DNA from: Dugong dugon | Taxonomy: Eukaryota > Chordata > Mammalia > Sirenia > Dugongidae | Assembly: GCA_030035585.1 (NCBI GenBank) | Contig: CM057461.1 | Coordinates: forward strand, 168,093,624 to 168,157,623 | Direction of reading: 5' to 3' | DNA length: 64,000 nt | Part shown: positions 47,474 through 60,625 of the stretch, piece by piece | Layout of the letters: the number at the start of each line of letters is the position of its first letter | Position numbering within the stretch: position 1 is the first letter of the stretch | Notes under the pieces: generated by a model | The model's input: the letters and a program-made list of their open reading frames with translations, nothing else | Database searches by the model: none | What the model was told of the DNA's origin: nothing | Translations under genes and position numbers: made by a program

Positions 47474-47622
47474 GAAGATGGATTGACACAGTAGCTGCAA
47501 CAATGGGTTCAAACATAGCAATGATTGTGAGGATGGCTCCGGACCAGGAGGTGTTTTGTTCCGTTGTGCATAGGGTCACTATGAAGTCAGAACTGACTCG
47601 GCGACACCTACCAACAACAACA
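47474..47622 (+). mobile_element. RTE-class LINE 3' end, strongly 5' truncated
   Basis: AGAAGATGGATTGACACAGT, ATAGCAATGATTGTGAGG, then ATGAAGTCAGAACTGACTCG and an ACCTACCAACAACAACA tail. The 112-aa plus-strand frame (47347-47685) runs through this and is not a gene. Confidence 0.88.
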
Positions 47623-48855
47623 TTATTCCTCTTAGGACAAAGTACAGTTCTGAGCTACGAAAAGTATTCAGTAAACACTTGCTGATAGCTGACTTGATTT
47701 TGGCTTGAAATTTTAACATTATATTGAAACCTTGCTGAAGGTATATCTATAAATTGTTGTTCATATTAACATCAGACTGAAGAACCTCACTTTCTTTTAG
47801 ATCTGTAAACAACTCAATAATTGATCATTTGAGGACTTGTTGTTGTTGTTGTTTTAGTACAATCGGTTATAAAAAGATGAGAAATTTATAAAGTAACAAT
47901 GTTTGAGTCTAAAAATACAGGTGCCCATCTACACAACATCACATAAGAATACATACCTTCATGTGGCTGCCTCCAAGAAATTAATCACATTATGACCAAT
48001 TAGTTATGCCAATGTTTTTAAGAAACTTATTAGAATTCTTTATATTATACTTTATTTTGAGAACTCTGTAGTACACAACCTCTATAAAGACATAAGCCAC
48101 TAAACAATCAAACGCAGAAAAATGATGTGTTGTTGAAGCAAGTAATACGAAGAATAAATGGTAAAAGGAAAGAGAAAAAAAATCACTAAAGCAGTCTGTG
48201 TAAAAAGCCTGTTACCAAGATATACAAGGAGGAGCTGGAAAGCAAATAAAAGTGTTCTTGGCAGTGGCTAAAAATAACACTATTTAAAGTGCACATAAGG
48301 AGGTGGAAATGGCAGAAAAGGTTAATATTACAAAGAGAGAAAGAACTTAAGCAAAAGGAATGACTAGTATAAAAAGAAAGGCAAAATATAGTGGAAGATA
48401 AGTGAGTAATTATAGGGAGGGCAGAAAGTATCAAATCCTTGAAAGTGAAAAAATGAGCCTGAGGGTTATGTTAACAAAGAAAAGAAAGCTGTATGTGGCT
48501 TTGAGGAAGTGAGGCAATCGTGGAGTGTTTCTCCAGGTAAAACTTTGTTTAACCTCATAGTATTGGAGAAAAGCGACATCCAAGTTTTGTTACTACCCTT
48601 AGCCTTCACGTTCATTTATTCCTTCAGCAAATATTTATTTAGTACTTCTCTGTGCTGAGGATACAAAGATAAACAAGACTACAAAAATGGTAGGACACAT
48701 TTATTGATTCTATTTTACAGGTAGAAAATTTGCCATTTTAGTCAGTTTATTTGACTCACAAGTGAGTTTTGTTTTTCCCCCTAACTAAATAATAAAGGTA
48801 GCATTTTTCTTTAAGTAGCCATCCTTCATGCTCCCTGGGTGACATAAACAGTTTG
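47623..48855. other. Intron sequence with one L2-type remnant
   Basis: A TTATTCCTTCAGCAAATATT segment at about 48610-48670 is L2-like. Otherwise A-rich intron with no gene. Confidence 0.45.
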
Positions 48856-49147
48856 CACTCGGGCCCCAGTGGCACAGTGGTTAAGAGCCTGGCTGCTAAC
48901 CAAAAGATTGCGTTCAAATCCACCAGGCGCTCTTTGAAAACCGTATGGGGCAATGGGGGCAGTTCTACTCTGTCCTGTAGGGTCACTAGGAGTCAGAATT
49001 GACTCAGTGGGAACAAGTTTGATTTTAGGGGTTTTACTAATGTACAGGTTGGCAGTTCAAATCCACCCAGTAACACCACCGAAGAAAAGCCAGGCGATCT
49101 GCTTCTGTAAAGATGACAGCCAAGAAAACCCTATGCAGTAATTTTTA
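48856..49147 (+). mobile_element. AfroSINE, plus strand, with a second partial copy joined
   Basis: The first unit runs CCCCAGTGGCACAGTGGTTA to GAATTGACTCAGTGGGAAC. A second partial unit from about 49043 has TTGGCAGTTCAAATCCACCC, CTGCTTCTGTAAAGATGACA and AAACCCTATGCAG. A single pair AAACAGTTT (48847-48855 and 49148-49156) flanks both, so they may have inserted as one dimer. Confidence 0.8.
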
Positions 49148-49156
49148 AAAACAGTT

Positions 49157-50944
49157 TATCCAGTAAGAAGAACCACAAAGTCCATTTGCTTGTCTGTAAA
49201 ACAGAGAAGAAGAGAAAAAGAAAAGTATCAGGAGAATAGTTTTGGTGGGATGAATTCACTATTCAGTAAATTTGCTAGACATAATTTCAGGCCAGGAAAG
49301 AAAACTAAACATGACGTTAAGATTTTGACATTTGGCTTATAAAAGAAGGTAAAGACAAGTAAAGAAAATTAAAATGTATAGCAATATTTGGAAACATTTG
49401 AGGATGCTTGGAGGGTCATGCCCATACTCATATGCAAAGCATCTGTTGTGTACATTCACATAATCTTCCTATGTTTTCACTTTAAAACATACACTCTTGG
49501 AGACAGGATAGGGGAGATTATGCAAATGTATGAATCTTAATGATAAGTTCATTATTGAACATGTTGACGTGAATTTCAAGAAATGATAAATGTAGACCCT
49601 AGGATTTATGAGACTTAAAAAAAAAAAAAAAATTGCTACTCCTGGAGAACTTACTTGGAAATTACCAGTAAAAGAACTGAGATACAAATGACAGCAGATG
49701 ATGTATAAACCAGATTACATTATGCCCTGCAGTAATGAATAGGGAAGGGGGCACTGTGATAAACTTGGGGTGATGATCAATATTTGGAATACTGAGATAG
49801 GCAGAAAGGTAATTAGGCTCATTATGGACACAGTTAACACAGATAACATAATTTGGGAAATTGTACATTTGAGAATTACAGGGAATTTTTTCCTAGGTTA
49901 ATGGATTTGCAATATCAAAGTACATAAGACATTTTGCCTCTAGGGAATCTACTAAAAAAAAATCAAATATACAAAATTTTCAGTAAATGTAATCTAAAAT
50001 GAAAAGATGGAAAGGGGTATGTTGGTGAATAAAGTGGTGGTGTGACTTCCCACTTGGAATTTATAATAATTTTTCATTCAAAGAGTTTTAATGCTATTAA
50101 TTTCACATCACAGCTCCCCATGAAGCAAGTAAAGCATTTGTAGTGTGTCTGCCCAAGTTCATTCCTCATAATAAAGCAAGGCCAAATTGATAATAAAAGC
50201 AAGCTATCTTGACAAATTCTTGGCCTTCTCAAGTTACACACTGTGACCCCTGGATACCTTCGCAATCATTTTGATCCCCAGTTTACTATTGGGCACAATT
50301 CCTTTATCTTAGAGGCAGGAGTTCTAACTTAATTAATTTTCGTTAAGTGCCTTGAGGACCACTGATGTTATTGAAATGTACAAATTAATACATTATTTAT
50401 TGTTAATTTATAGTAAGTATTTGTTAATTACACAGCTCTAGCTGGGAGAAAAACTTGCCATGTTTCTGAAACTGAATACCTTCCCCAAAATAATTTCTTA
50501 TTTTTTAATAAGGATATATTGGAAGCAATTTCATCAATAATGGAAGATCCAATTACTGGTCTTCTAGATTAAGGCATTCTTTTATGTGAGGTTTTAATGC
50601 TAGAGTGGGAAGTTCAAGCATTGCTGATGAAATCTCAGACTAATTAAATGATTATAGCCTGAGGGGAAGGGCAGCCAAGACTCCACTATTAATCTTCCCA
50701 AGAATAGCCTCTATATGTGCTGAACAGATGGATATATGCCTTATTTCCAAAGAAAAAAGTTGTAAGGGATTGTTTGGGGTGAAAAAAACTTCATTTTTTA
50801 ATACAAAAGGAAGAATAGCATTTCTGTATGAATTCCTTTTCAGCTTTTTGCAGAAGAACTGGCCATATTTAAGAATGCAATGACGGATTGAACAAAATGA
50901 ATTCTACTAGGTCTTCACTCATTCAAATGTTTAGAGCTGGCACG
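49157..50944. other. Intron sequence with no recognised element
   Basis: No gene seen; poly-A at 49617-49632. Confidence 0.45.
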
Positions 50945-51130
50945 AAAGTAATAGTGACAATAATTATCACCAATTCTTTAGGAAAACTTGATATGTGCTA
51001 GGCACTCCTCTGAGCTTGTTTCATCAACCTCATTGTACAGGTAAGGGAACTGAGGCACAGAGACGTTAATAACTTAAAAATAAGTGGCAGAGAAGGAGGT
51101 GTTGGGTTGCTCCACAGCCTCTCCTCTTAA
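50945..51130 (-). mobile_element. MIR SINE fragment
   Basis: ATATGTGCTAGGCACTCCTC, then TACAGGTAAGGGAACTGAGG and CACAGAGACGTTAATAAC. Confidence 0.7.
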
Positions 51131-51479
51131 TTACTCACTATTAACCACTCCTGTATAGACTGTTTTTTTCATGATGAGAGAGAAAGATTCTGCATCATCC
51201 TAACAACTTGCTTGCATGGAATGAACAGGAGTTCTCAGCTGTAGGGCAGGAGCAGGAATCCAAGACTGAGTCACAGGAACTGAGGTCCAATTTCAAACAA
51301 TCCTCCAGGAAAGACTTTCTGTGTCTTACTGTGTTGAAATGGGATTTCCTATCTAGAAGACTGAGGCAATAGTTTCTACGTGTTTTAAAACTGCATTTTG
51401 CAGTGGCACCTCTTCACCTACCTGGTAGTTCTCTGCTGCTCCACTTGCCACCTGTTTCATGTCCACAAGAGAAATGGCA

Positions 51480-51985
51480 TGTCATAGATTGAATTGTGTC
51501 CCCCAAAAATATGTGTCAACTTGGCTAGGCATGATTCCCAGCATTGGGTGATTGCCCACCATTTTGTCTCTGATGTGATTTTCTTTTGTGTTGTAAATCC
51601 TACCTCTATGATGTTAATGAGGCAAGATTCAATCTACAAGATTAGGTTTCATTTTAAGTCAGTCTCTTTTGAGATATGAAAGAGAGAAGCAAACAGAAAG
51701 GGGGGAGTAGGGGGGGTTGGGGGGGCTGCCTCCTACCATCAATAAAGTAGTGCCAGGAGCAGAGCGCGTCCAATGGACTCAGATTCCTGTGCTGAGAAAC
51801 TCCTAGACCGGGGGAAGACTGATGACAAGGACCTTCTTCCAAAGCAGATTGAGAGAGAAAGCCTCCCCCTGGAGCTGGCACCCTGAATTCAGACTTCTAG
51901 CCTACTAGACTGTGACAGAATAAATTTCTGTTAAAGCCATCCACTTGTGGTATTTCTGTTACAGCAGCTCTAGATAACCAAGATG
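51480..51985 (+). mobile_element. Solo LTR (506 bp), same family as 33522-34023
   Basis: Starts TGTCATAGATTGAATTGTGT and ends AGCTCTAGATAACCAAGATG. Shares the GTGCCAGGAGCAGAGC block and the CATCCACTTGTGGTATTTCT end block with the other copy. Near-identical 5-bp flanks TGGCA and TGGTA. It holds three long G-runs at 51698-51727. No viral genes. Confidence 0.85.
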
Positions 51986-52027
51986 TGGTAGTTGGTGCAA
52001 CTCCTTTAAATCTTTTTTCTTAATTAT

Positions 52028-52208
52028 GGATGGATATATATAGATATATATGTATGTCTCTGTGTGTATATATGTATGTGTGTGTGTATGTATATATGTA
52101 TGTGTGTGTGTATACATATACGTATGTGTGTGTAGGTATATATGTATATGTGTGTGTATGTGTATATGTATATGTGTATGTATACATATGTGTATATGAA
52201 TCTATATA

Positions 52209-52240
<32 letters not shown>

Positions 52241-52258
52241 CATGTGTATGTATATATG
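52028..52258 (+). repeat. TG/TA microsatellite
   Basis: Interrupted (TG)n(TA)n tract. Together with the tracts at 52425-52499 and 52711-52741 it is one locus split by two SINEs. The 113- and 139-aa frames here are low-complexity artefacts. Confidence 0.95.
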
Positions 52259-52424
52259 GAGCCCTGGTGGCAAAGTGGTTAAGAGCTCAGCTGCTAACCA
52301 AAAGGTCAACAGTTCAAAGCCACCAGCTGCACCTTGGAAACCATATGGGACAGTTCTACTCTGTCCTGTAGGGTCACTATGAGTTGGAATTGACTCAACG
52401 GCAATGGGTTTGGTTTTGGTTTTA
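52259..52424 (+). mobile_element. AfroSINE, plus strand, well preserved
   Basis: GGAGCCCTGGTGGCAAAGTG to GGCAATGGGTTTGGTTTTGG. Nearly full consensus, so probably one of the younger copies. Confidence 0.95.
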
Positions 52425-52499
52425 TATGTATATCTATACGTGTGTATGTATATATATGCATATACATATATGTGTGTGCCTGTGTGTATACAAATACAC

Positions 52500-52710
52500 A
52501 CCACTACTACTACCACCCATTGCTGTTGAGTCAATTCCAACTCATAGTGACCGTATAGGACAGAGTAGAGCTTCCACATAAAGTTTCCAAGGCTGTAATC
52601 TTTACGGGAGCAGGCTGCCATGTCTTTCTCCTGCAGAGCAGCTGGTAAGTTCTGACTGCGAGCCTTTCAGGTAGCAGCCAAATGCTTAATCACTGCACCA
52701 CCAGGGCTCC
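52500..52710 (-). mobile_element. AfroSINE, minus strand, longer form
   Basis: CCCATTGCTGTTGAGTCAAT, middle block GGCTGTAATCTTTACGGGAG, and ends CACCACCAGGGCTCC. Opposite orientation to 52259-52424. Confidence 0.93.
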
Positions 52711-53064
52711 ATATACATATACACATATATGTATATATATGGCAAAAATTTTCTATTTTAACCACTTTTAAGTATATAATTCAGTGACATTAATTATATT
52801 TACCATATTGTACAACCATCACCACTATCCATTTCCAAAAGTTGTCCATCACCCCCAACAGAAACTTGTACTCCTTTAATAATAACTCCCCAGTCTTCCC
52901 TCCTCTGGTAACCACTAGTAAACTTTGATCTCTGTGCATACAATATCTGTCCTTTTGTGACTGACTTATTTCACTCAGTGTAATGTTTTCAAGGGTCATC
53001 TACAATGTAGCATGTGTCAGAACTTCATTTCTCCTTATGGCTAAATAAGATTCCATTGTATATG

Positions 53065-53103
<39 letters not shown>

Positions 53104-53429
53104 ATATATATATATACCACATTTTGGTTATCCATTCATCTTTTGATGGACAGTTAGGTTGCTTCTATCTTTTGGATATTGCAAATAATGCTGCAGTGAA
53201 CATTGGTATGCAAGTATCTGAGTCCCTGCTTTCAAGGGTTTTGAGTATATGCTGAGGAGTGAAATTACTCAGTCATTTGGTAATTCTGTGTTTAAATTTT
53301 TGAGGTTCCACCAAACTGTTTTCCGTAGTGGCTGCACAATTTCACATTCCCACCAGTAATGGATGAGGGTTCCAGTTTCTCCACATCCTCATCAACACTT
53401 GTTAGTTTCAGTTTTTTCTGATCATAGCC

Positions 53430-53581
53430 CATTGTTGTCGAGTCAATTCTGACTCATAGTGATCCTATTGGACAGAGTAGAACTGCCCCCATAGGGTTTC
53501 CAAGGAGCAACTGTTGGATTCGAACCGCCAACCTTTCTGGTTAGCAGCCTGAGCTCTTAACCACTGTGGCACCACAGCTTC
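53430..53581 (-). mobile_element. AfroSINE, minus strand, within L1, with 16-bp TSD
   Basis: CCATTGTTGTCGAGTCAATT to TGGCACCACAGCTTC. Flanked by TTTTCTGATCATAGCC and TTTTCTGATAATAGCC (53414-53429 and 53582-53597). Confidence 0.93.
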
Positions 53582-53766
53582 TTTTCTGATAATAGCCATC
53601 CTAAAAGGGTGAAGTGGTGTCTGGTAGTTTTGATTTGCATTTCCCTAATGACTAATGGCTTTAAGCATCGTTTCATGTGCTTATTAGCCGTTGTATATCT
53701 TTAGAGAAATGTCAAGTTCTTTGCCCATTTTTAAATTGGGTTTTTTGTCTTTTTGTGGTCGAGTTG

Positions 53767-53798
53767 TGGTGTTGTTAGTTGCTGTTGAGTTGATTCCA
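53767..53798 (-). mobile_element. 32-bp RTE/SINE 3'-tail micro-insertion in L1
   Basis: TGGTGTTGTTAGTTGCTGTT plus GAGTTGATTCCA is the reverse of an RTE 3' end. It interrupts the L1 text GTCGAGTTG / TAGGAATTCTTTA, with AGTTG repeated at both sides. Confidence 0.75.
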
Positions 53799-54570
53799 AG
53801 TTGTAGGAATTCTTTATATACTCTGAATATTAAAGCCTTATCAGATATGTGGTTCCCAAATATTTTTCTCCCATTCTGTAGGTTGTCTCTTCACTTTCTT
53901 GATAAAATCCTTTGATGTACAAAAGGTTTTAATTTTGATGAAGTCCAATTTATTTTTTCTTTTAATGCTCATGCTTTTGGTACCATATATAAGAATCCAT
54001 TATCAAAAACAAAGTCTGGAAGATTTACTCATTTTCTTCTAAGAATTTTATGATTTTCATTCTTATATTTAGGTAAGTGATCTATTTTGAGTTAATTTTC
54101 ATATAGGGTGTGAATGATCGGTTCAACTTCATTCTTTTGCATGTGGAAATACAGTCATCCAACCCCATTTGTTTAAAGAGACAATTCTTTCCCCACTAAA
54201 TAGATTTAGCATCCTTGTTGAAAATCAATTGTCCACAGGTGTATGGATTTATTTCTGGACTCTCAGTCCTTTTCCACTGGTCTATATGTCTTATCCATAT
54301 AACAGTACCACACTGTTTGATTCCTGTAGCTTTATAATGGGTTTTGAAATCTGGAAGTGTGAGTCCTCCTACTTTGTCCTTCTTTTTAAAGATTGTTTTG
54401 GCTATTCAGTATCCATTGCAATTGCAATTTCATGTGAACTTGGGGATTGGCTTTTTCATTTTTGCAAAAAAAAAAAAAAAAGACCATTGGAATTTTGAAA
54501 GGAATTGCATTTTTGAATCTGTAGATCGCATTGACAATGTTAAGTCTTCCAATCCATGAACATAGGATGA

Positions 54571-56789
54571 CTCCTTTAAATCTTTAGTGTTGGTATATGT
54601 GTTTATTTTCTTTATAACACTGTATTTCTCTGCATGTCAGGGAATATGGCCGATGTCTGAGAACTGGTGGGACCAGAAGGCATGACCTTGCAATTTCTCT
54701 CTACTCTGTATGGAGAAGGCTTCAGGGACCAAGTCGAGCCAATTCTTTATTTAGGGACAGATAAAATCCTCGAATGTGGCAATGGCATCTTAAAAAAAAA
54801 AAAGGATTTTGGTGGTATTTATTTACAACATCTTTGTTTGAAGGGAAAATTTGGTACATGAAACAGAATATTTTATTATACAATGTTGACAATAATTTGT
54901 ATTATACAAGATCCATCTTTTAGCACCCTTGATAACTATGTACTTTACTTTATGAAGTTTATTTATGTTAGGTGTCTAAGGGAAGGGTGAGTTCATCTCG
55001 ATCTTAGAAAGCATGGTTACCAGACATAGGAGGTCATAGGTTAAAAATAAAGCCTTGGTACTAATATTTGGAAAATGATTTATTCCTGGTACTTGTAACT
55101 AACCTAAGTTGACCTAGAAATCATTGAGCAGTCATACTTAGGTTACTTCTGTAGATGCTCAAAATGGGACAAGGTCCATCCCATGACTGATGACATGTGG
55201 TATTTATAGATCACTCTCCTCAGACAATTGCATAAAATCAGCCACAGTCAATATCACATCAGCTAGAGGTAAAAAGTTATATTTAGGGGTAACTTCAGTG
55301 GGATAGAATGACTGAGAATTTGATCTTAATTAATTACTTTCTTTATATTATCTTTTCAAACAGACTTCTACTTTTAATAGAAATCTAGAAAAAATATGAT
55401 TTGTGTAAGTAGTTAGGCTAAAAATAAACAGTGAGTCTTCCTACTCTGAAAGCAAAGAAATTTCCAATGCTATGCCAGTCCAAACTGGAATCGGTAAGAG
55501 TAGGAGTAGGGAAGAGGAATTAACTATGGCAATGTATAGTACCCCACACAATATTTACATGTTAGGGTATTTTATTCCAAGTGTTTGGTTGGAATTTAAT
55601 GCTCATGCCCATCCTTTGATGTAATAATCCCTCTCATAGCCTGGAACCCTGACCTTCAGGCAGAAGTCCTCAGATATATAAAAAAAATGTCCTAGTGAAG
55701 GTCCAAGTCAATCTCTTCTTACTCTGAGATGCAGTTTTCTCAGTTCACTGCACTGTAAATCTTGTAAGGATTTTCCTGATTTTCAATTCTTCTCTCTGAT
55801 ATCAGTTCCTCTTCCGCTGCTACATCCTGTTTGCTCCTCAGGATCAGAACATTTTCTTCCAAGTCCAAAAATACCCAAGTCCACATTTACAAATTAGGAC
55901 TCAGGGGCCCTTTTTGCTTTTAGTTTTGCTAGGTACCACATCCAGTAGAGCTAGGTTGTAATTTTGTACAGTGTCCGTTGGTGCTTCTAATTTGTGACTT
56001 CTCTTTATATAAAGTGAATTAATTGCCTGCTCTATTAATTCTACAAGATCCATGGATCCTTAGTGTTCAGTTTGCTTAGAATGAGTAACAGTGTATTTGT
56101 TTCTTCTCAAATATGATTTCTGGCTGAGCTTTAGATGCATTCCTTTTAGATAGCATCCTTATATCTTGGATGATTTATTCACTTTCATGTTCCCCAGAAT
56201 TTATTGCTAAAGGTTGACATGAATACTTATAGTTTGGGCCATAATATAATCTCTGAATGGTAATTAATAAATAATAGATGGTGACTCTTGTTGACAGAGG
56301 AGCTAGGCTTTCTCAAATAGTTTTCATCTTCATGTTTTCACTAAACTTCATGTCATACATCCCTAGGGGATGATGGAGTAAGATATTTTCTGTAAATTCC
56401 AAAGCTTTTACTGGTGCTTCAATACCCCAAATCTCTGTGTTGCCTTTGGTTTTCTTGTCAGACATGATCTTACTCACTTTCTGTTTCTTCAATCTATTTT
56501 CCTTCGTGGGAGTATAAGAAATATGCCACTTTATAGATTTAATAGTAACATATCCTCAATATACATGACTTGGCAAGTAGCACTTGAAAATTGTTCCTGA
56601 AATTTCTTATAATTTTTTGGGGGGCCTTAGTCTCTGTTGCATTTATTGAAGATAGACCGTCACCTATAAAATGCAGTGTCTATTGTCATCAAGTATATTA
56701 TTCAAACGGCAAAGTTGCCTCCGGTAAGTTAATTATGAATCTACGAAGTAACATTCAGTTTGTGCAGTTCGCCCACTTGACTAGGCTGC
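54571..56789. other. Intron sequence with no recognised element
   Basis: No gene seen. Frames at 54667-54861 and 56591-56797 have no recognisable product. Confidence 0.45.
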
Positions 56790-56900
56790 AGGACTAATCT
56801 AGACCAAGGCCCTTATTTTAGAGAGGAGGAAGCTGTAGGCCAGTTTAAGTGGCTTGCCCAGAATCAAGCAGCTAGTTAAGTGGCAGGAAGCTACTCTGAA
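56790..56900 (-). mobile_element. MIR SINE fragment
   Basis: TTAAGTGGCTTGCCCAGAAT, then AAGCAGCTAGTTAAGTGGCAG. Confidence 0.7.
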
Positions 56901-56954
56901 CCCTTACCTCATGATTTCCAGTTTGGTGTGTAGAGAGAAGAGACTTAGTACATC

Positions 56955-57215
56955 TTTAGGCGGTAAAGCATGTGGTACAGAGCAAGAAATCTAGAGTCAG
57001 ACTGCCTGAATTCAGTTCTCAGTTCTGATGCTTATTAAGCACATGAGTTTGGACAAGTTATTTAACTGCTCTGTGCCTCCATTTCCTCAGCAGTAAAATG
57101 GGGCCTCAGTAATACCAGCAGCACAACTGTGAGGATTATAGTAAATTAATATATGTAAAGCACTTAGAACAGTGCTTGGCACAGATTAAGCACCCCATTC
57201 ACTATAAGCTCTTAG
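56955..57215 (+). mobile_element. MIR SINE, near full length
   Basis: AGTCAGACTGCCTGAATTCA, TGTGCCTCCATTTCCTCAGC, GTGAGGATTATAGTAAATTA and AACAGTGCTTGGCACAGATT are in order. Confidence 0.85.
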
Positions 57216-57280
57216 CATCAGTGTCGTTATATTGACTGTTTCTAGAACACATGGAGCATGTGTATTGTTATTAACTTTGT

Positions 57281-57283
57281 ATA

Positions 57284-57351
<68 letters not shown>

Positions 57352-57356
57352 TATGC
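57281..57356 (+). repeat. (TG)n(TA)n microsatellite
   Basis: A short TG run followed by about 25 TA units. Confidence 0.95.
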
Positions 57357-58203
57357 ATTAGACCTTTATTATACTTTTTATACTCCTTACATGACTTAAT
57401 TTTGTGCTAAGCAACTGGTAGTAGTGTTCATGGTGGCAACATTAGCAGAAACAAAAACAGTGATGACAGTAATAAAAGGTAGTCTTGTTTCTTGAGCCTT
57501 ACTATGTGGGAAACATTGAAGTGGGTACTTTATGTACATGGTCCTACACAGAAATTTATTCCTAGAAATTCAAGGGGAGTCTATTTATGACAGTAATCCC
57601 CTTTGTAGCCAAAGAGGAATATGGGCTTTGGTCCTAGTGGAAAAGCTCTGGATGTGGAAACAAGAGCCCTGATAGAATTCTTTCTATTTTTAAAATAATC
57701 CTTGTGCTGCTAATATTTATATGGCCTAATCTTATTACAGGAAAGTAGAGGATTGGCTAGGGGAGCGAATGGAGGTCAAGGCAAGAGGTGAGAGAAGGGG
57801 GAAACGGGGCAAGACAAATAGTACAAATGGGAATATTATCTAAAAGAAAACAAATTATTAAAATTCACTTGTTTCATTTCTTCTTTTTGTAATTTTATAT
57901 CATATAAAAAGTTTTCCCCATTTCTCGATCCCCAAATAGAAATACTCCTTGGACAATAAGGCTTGACACACAAAAGTTGTTTTCTTTTTTGCTATTGACT
58001 AAATAAACTGTATTCGACATGCATTAATAGCTACTAGGGTAAGGTGAAATATTTAATCACAAAAATTATAATCACTTCAGTGCTCTTAGATTTGTGTATA
58101 CTATTTGTTCTTTAATAATTATCAAAACAGCGATGGCTATAATAAAAACTACAATATATATAGGAGTTCCTTGGACAGGTACTGTGAGAGAAGGACTCAC
58201 TAT
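57357..58203. other. Intron sequence with no recognised element
   Basis: No gene or repeat that I can name. Confidence 0.45.
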
Positions 58204-58370
58204 GTTAAAAAAAACCAAACCCGTTGCCACTGAGTTGATTCTGACACATAGTGACCCTGTAGGACAGCGTAGAACTGCCCCATAGGATTTCCAAGGAGCA
58301 GCTAGTGGATTTGGACTCCTGACCTTTTGGTTAGCAGCCAGTCTCTTAACCACTGCGTCACCAGGGTTCC
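58204..58370 (-). mobile_element. AfroSINE, minus strand, well preserved, with TSD
   Basis: AAAAAAACCAAACCCGTTGCC to GCGTCACCAGGGTTCC. ACTCACTAT flanks it (58195-58203 and 58371-58379). It lies about 400 bp upstream of the 207-nt exon. Confidence 0.95.
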
Positions 58371-58715
58371 ACTCACTATTTTAGGTGCTCTATATGTGTG
58401 AGGGTGTGTGTGTGTTTACATCACACATTTATATGTACACACACCGTCACACATATACTTTATGGATAGGTACAACCTTTCAAATTCATACGTGCATGTG
58501 CATATGCACACACATGCATATAAATTTCTGTATCGTATATATTATCATTTTAAATCTTCACCACAACTGGAGAAGGAAAGCAAGGCTCAGAGAAGTCAAA
58601 CCACTTTCTCAAGGTCACAAAAAGTAGCAAAGCTGGGGTTTGACCCCAAGTTCCACCTACTTAGAGCCCGCCTTTTTAGATACCCAAAAAGAAATATTCT
58701 TGTTAACGGTAGTAA

Positions 58716-59730
<1,015 letters not shown>

Positions 59731-59968
59731 ACGGTCTGTCTGATAAGAGCTCTCACTCTGGCCAAGGAGCTCTGAATTGTGAATCTGCTCCTCAGGGGAA
59801 CTCTGAGCTAGAGGACGTGGAAAATAAAGCCAGAAAAGTCAAAAAACCAAAAGAGAAGGAGAAGAAAAAGGAAAAGGGCAAGTTGAAAGTCAAGGAGAAA
59901 AAGAGAAAAGAGGAAAATGAAGATCCAGAAAGGAAAATAAAGAGGAAGGGATTTGGCGCCATGCTAAG
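59731..59968 (+). CDS. PARD3B: PARD3B internal 238-nt exon, Ser/Gly-rich then lysine-rich basic segment
   Basis: Starts after a T-rich tract ending TGTACAG and completes the split Asp codon (G|AC) from the previous exon, giving DGLSDKSSHSGQGALNCESA. An acidic stretch (SELEDVENKA) follows, then a run of alternating Lys and Glu, and it ends with RKGFGAML plus two bases (AG) of an Arg codon before the donor GTATGG. The next exon is therefore entered in phase 2 and lies beyond the window. The highly charged K/E segment is predicted to be helical or disordered and matches the basic region in the C-terminal half of Par-3 family proteins, which ends in GFGAMLR-like sequence. The frame is open throughout and spacing to the previous exon is only 744 nt. 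Confidence 0.95.
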
Positions 59969-60419
59969 GTATGGGCCTACTTAGAAGGCAAAGTTGATTT
60001 TATCTTGGTGAAATCACTCATTTGTATGTTCTTAGGAAAATATGCAAGATTTCCCTCTTTTTCAGCTAAATGCATAAATCTAAGCTTTGAATGTGCTTGT
60101 TCCTTGTCTGTAGAGGACAAAGTAGCCTTCCTGGGCTGCTCCTGAAGCCCATGGTGATGACAGGAAGCTCTCATAAGTCTGTTGTCAAAGAAAGGCCAAC
60201 ACTTCATAGAGCCATGAGCAATGCACACAGCCCTTTGTACCAAAGCACTATGTGGGCAAATTAAATGCTTCTTCACATCAGGTTCTGGGAAAGCAAAAGT
60301 CAAGAGGGTCCTCAATGGTCACCTCTAGAACACCTCCTTTGAATTAGAGAAGTCTGAGTAGATGAACTTAATGTTACCATGATCCCAGGGATTGTGCACT
60401 GGCTAGTCCTGTGGGTGCT

Positions 60420-60625
60420 TTAGTCATCACCTTCAGAAGCACTGTGGTGCAGTGGAGATGCACCTGCATATGCAGCCAGTTGGTGCTGGTCTGAATCCAT
60501 GACCCTGCCCACACATGCGGGGCTTCATGCATGTGGTTTACCTTTCTGAGCCTTACTTTCCTCACTTAAAAAATGGAGTTAGCATACCTGCTCTACTAAC
60601 TCAGTGGGGTTGTGAGACTGGGAAA
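60420..60625 (+). mobile_element. MIR SINE, diverged
   Basis: AAGCACTGTGGTGCAGTGGA (A-box side), then TGAGCCTTACTTTCCTCACT. Confidence 0.6.

Larger units (their letters stand above)
52741..54570 (-). mobile_element. L1 LINE 3' portion, minus strand
   Basis: Reversed L1 text: CATTCCCACCAGTAATGGAT, TTTTGATTTGCATTTCCCTA, GTTGAAAATCAATTGTCCAC, TTGCACATGTGG-like stretch near 54138 and AGTCTTCCAATCCATGAACA. It is interrupted by an AfroSINE (53430-53581), a (CA)n run (53067-53117) and a 32-bp RTE-tail insert (53767-53798). Small frames are L1 shadows. Confidence 0.9.

Noticed and set aside
47347-47685. 112-aa open frame
   Set aside because: It passes through an RTE 3' end and has no recognisable domain outside it.
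51698-51727. Second G-quadruplex candidate
   Set aside because: Only three long G-runs, inside an LTR; weaker than 38744-38772.
52202-52621. 139-aa and 113-aa overlapping open frames
   Set aside because: They consist of TG/TA microsatellite translation plus AfroSINE sequence.
59977-60315. 112-aa minus-strand frame next to a PARD3B exon
   Set aside because: No domain, no splice or promoter context, antisense to intron; likely chance.
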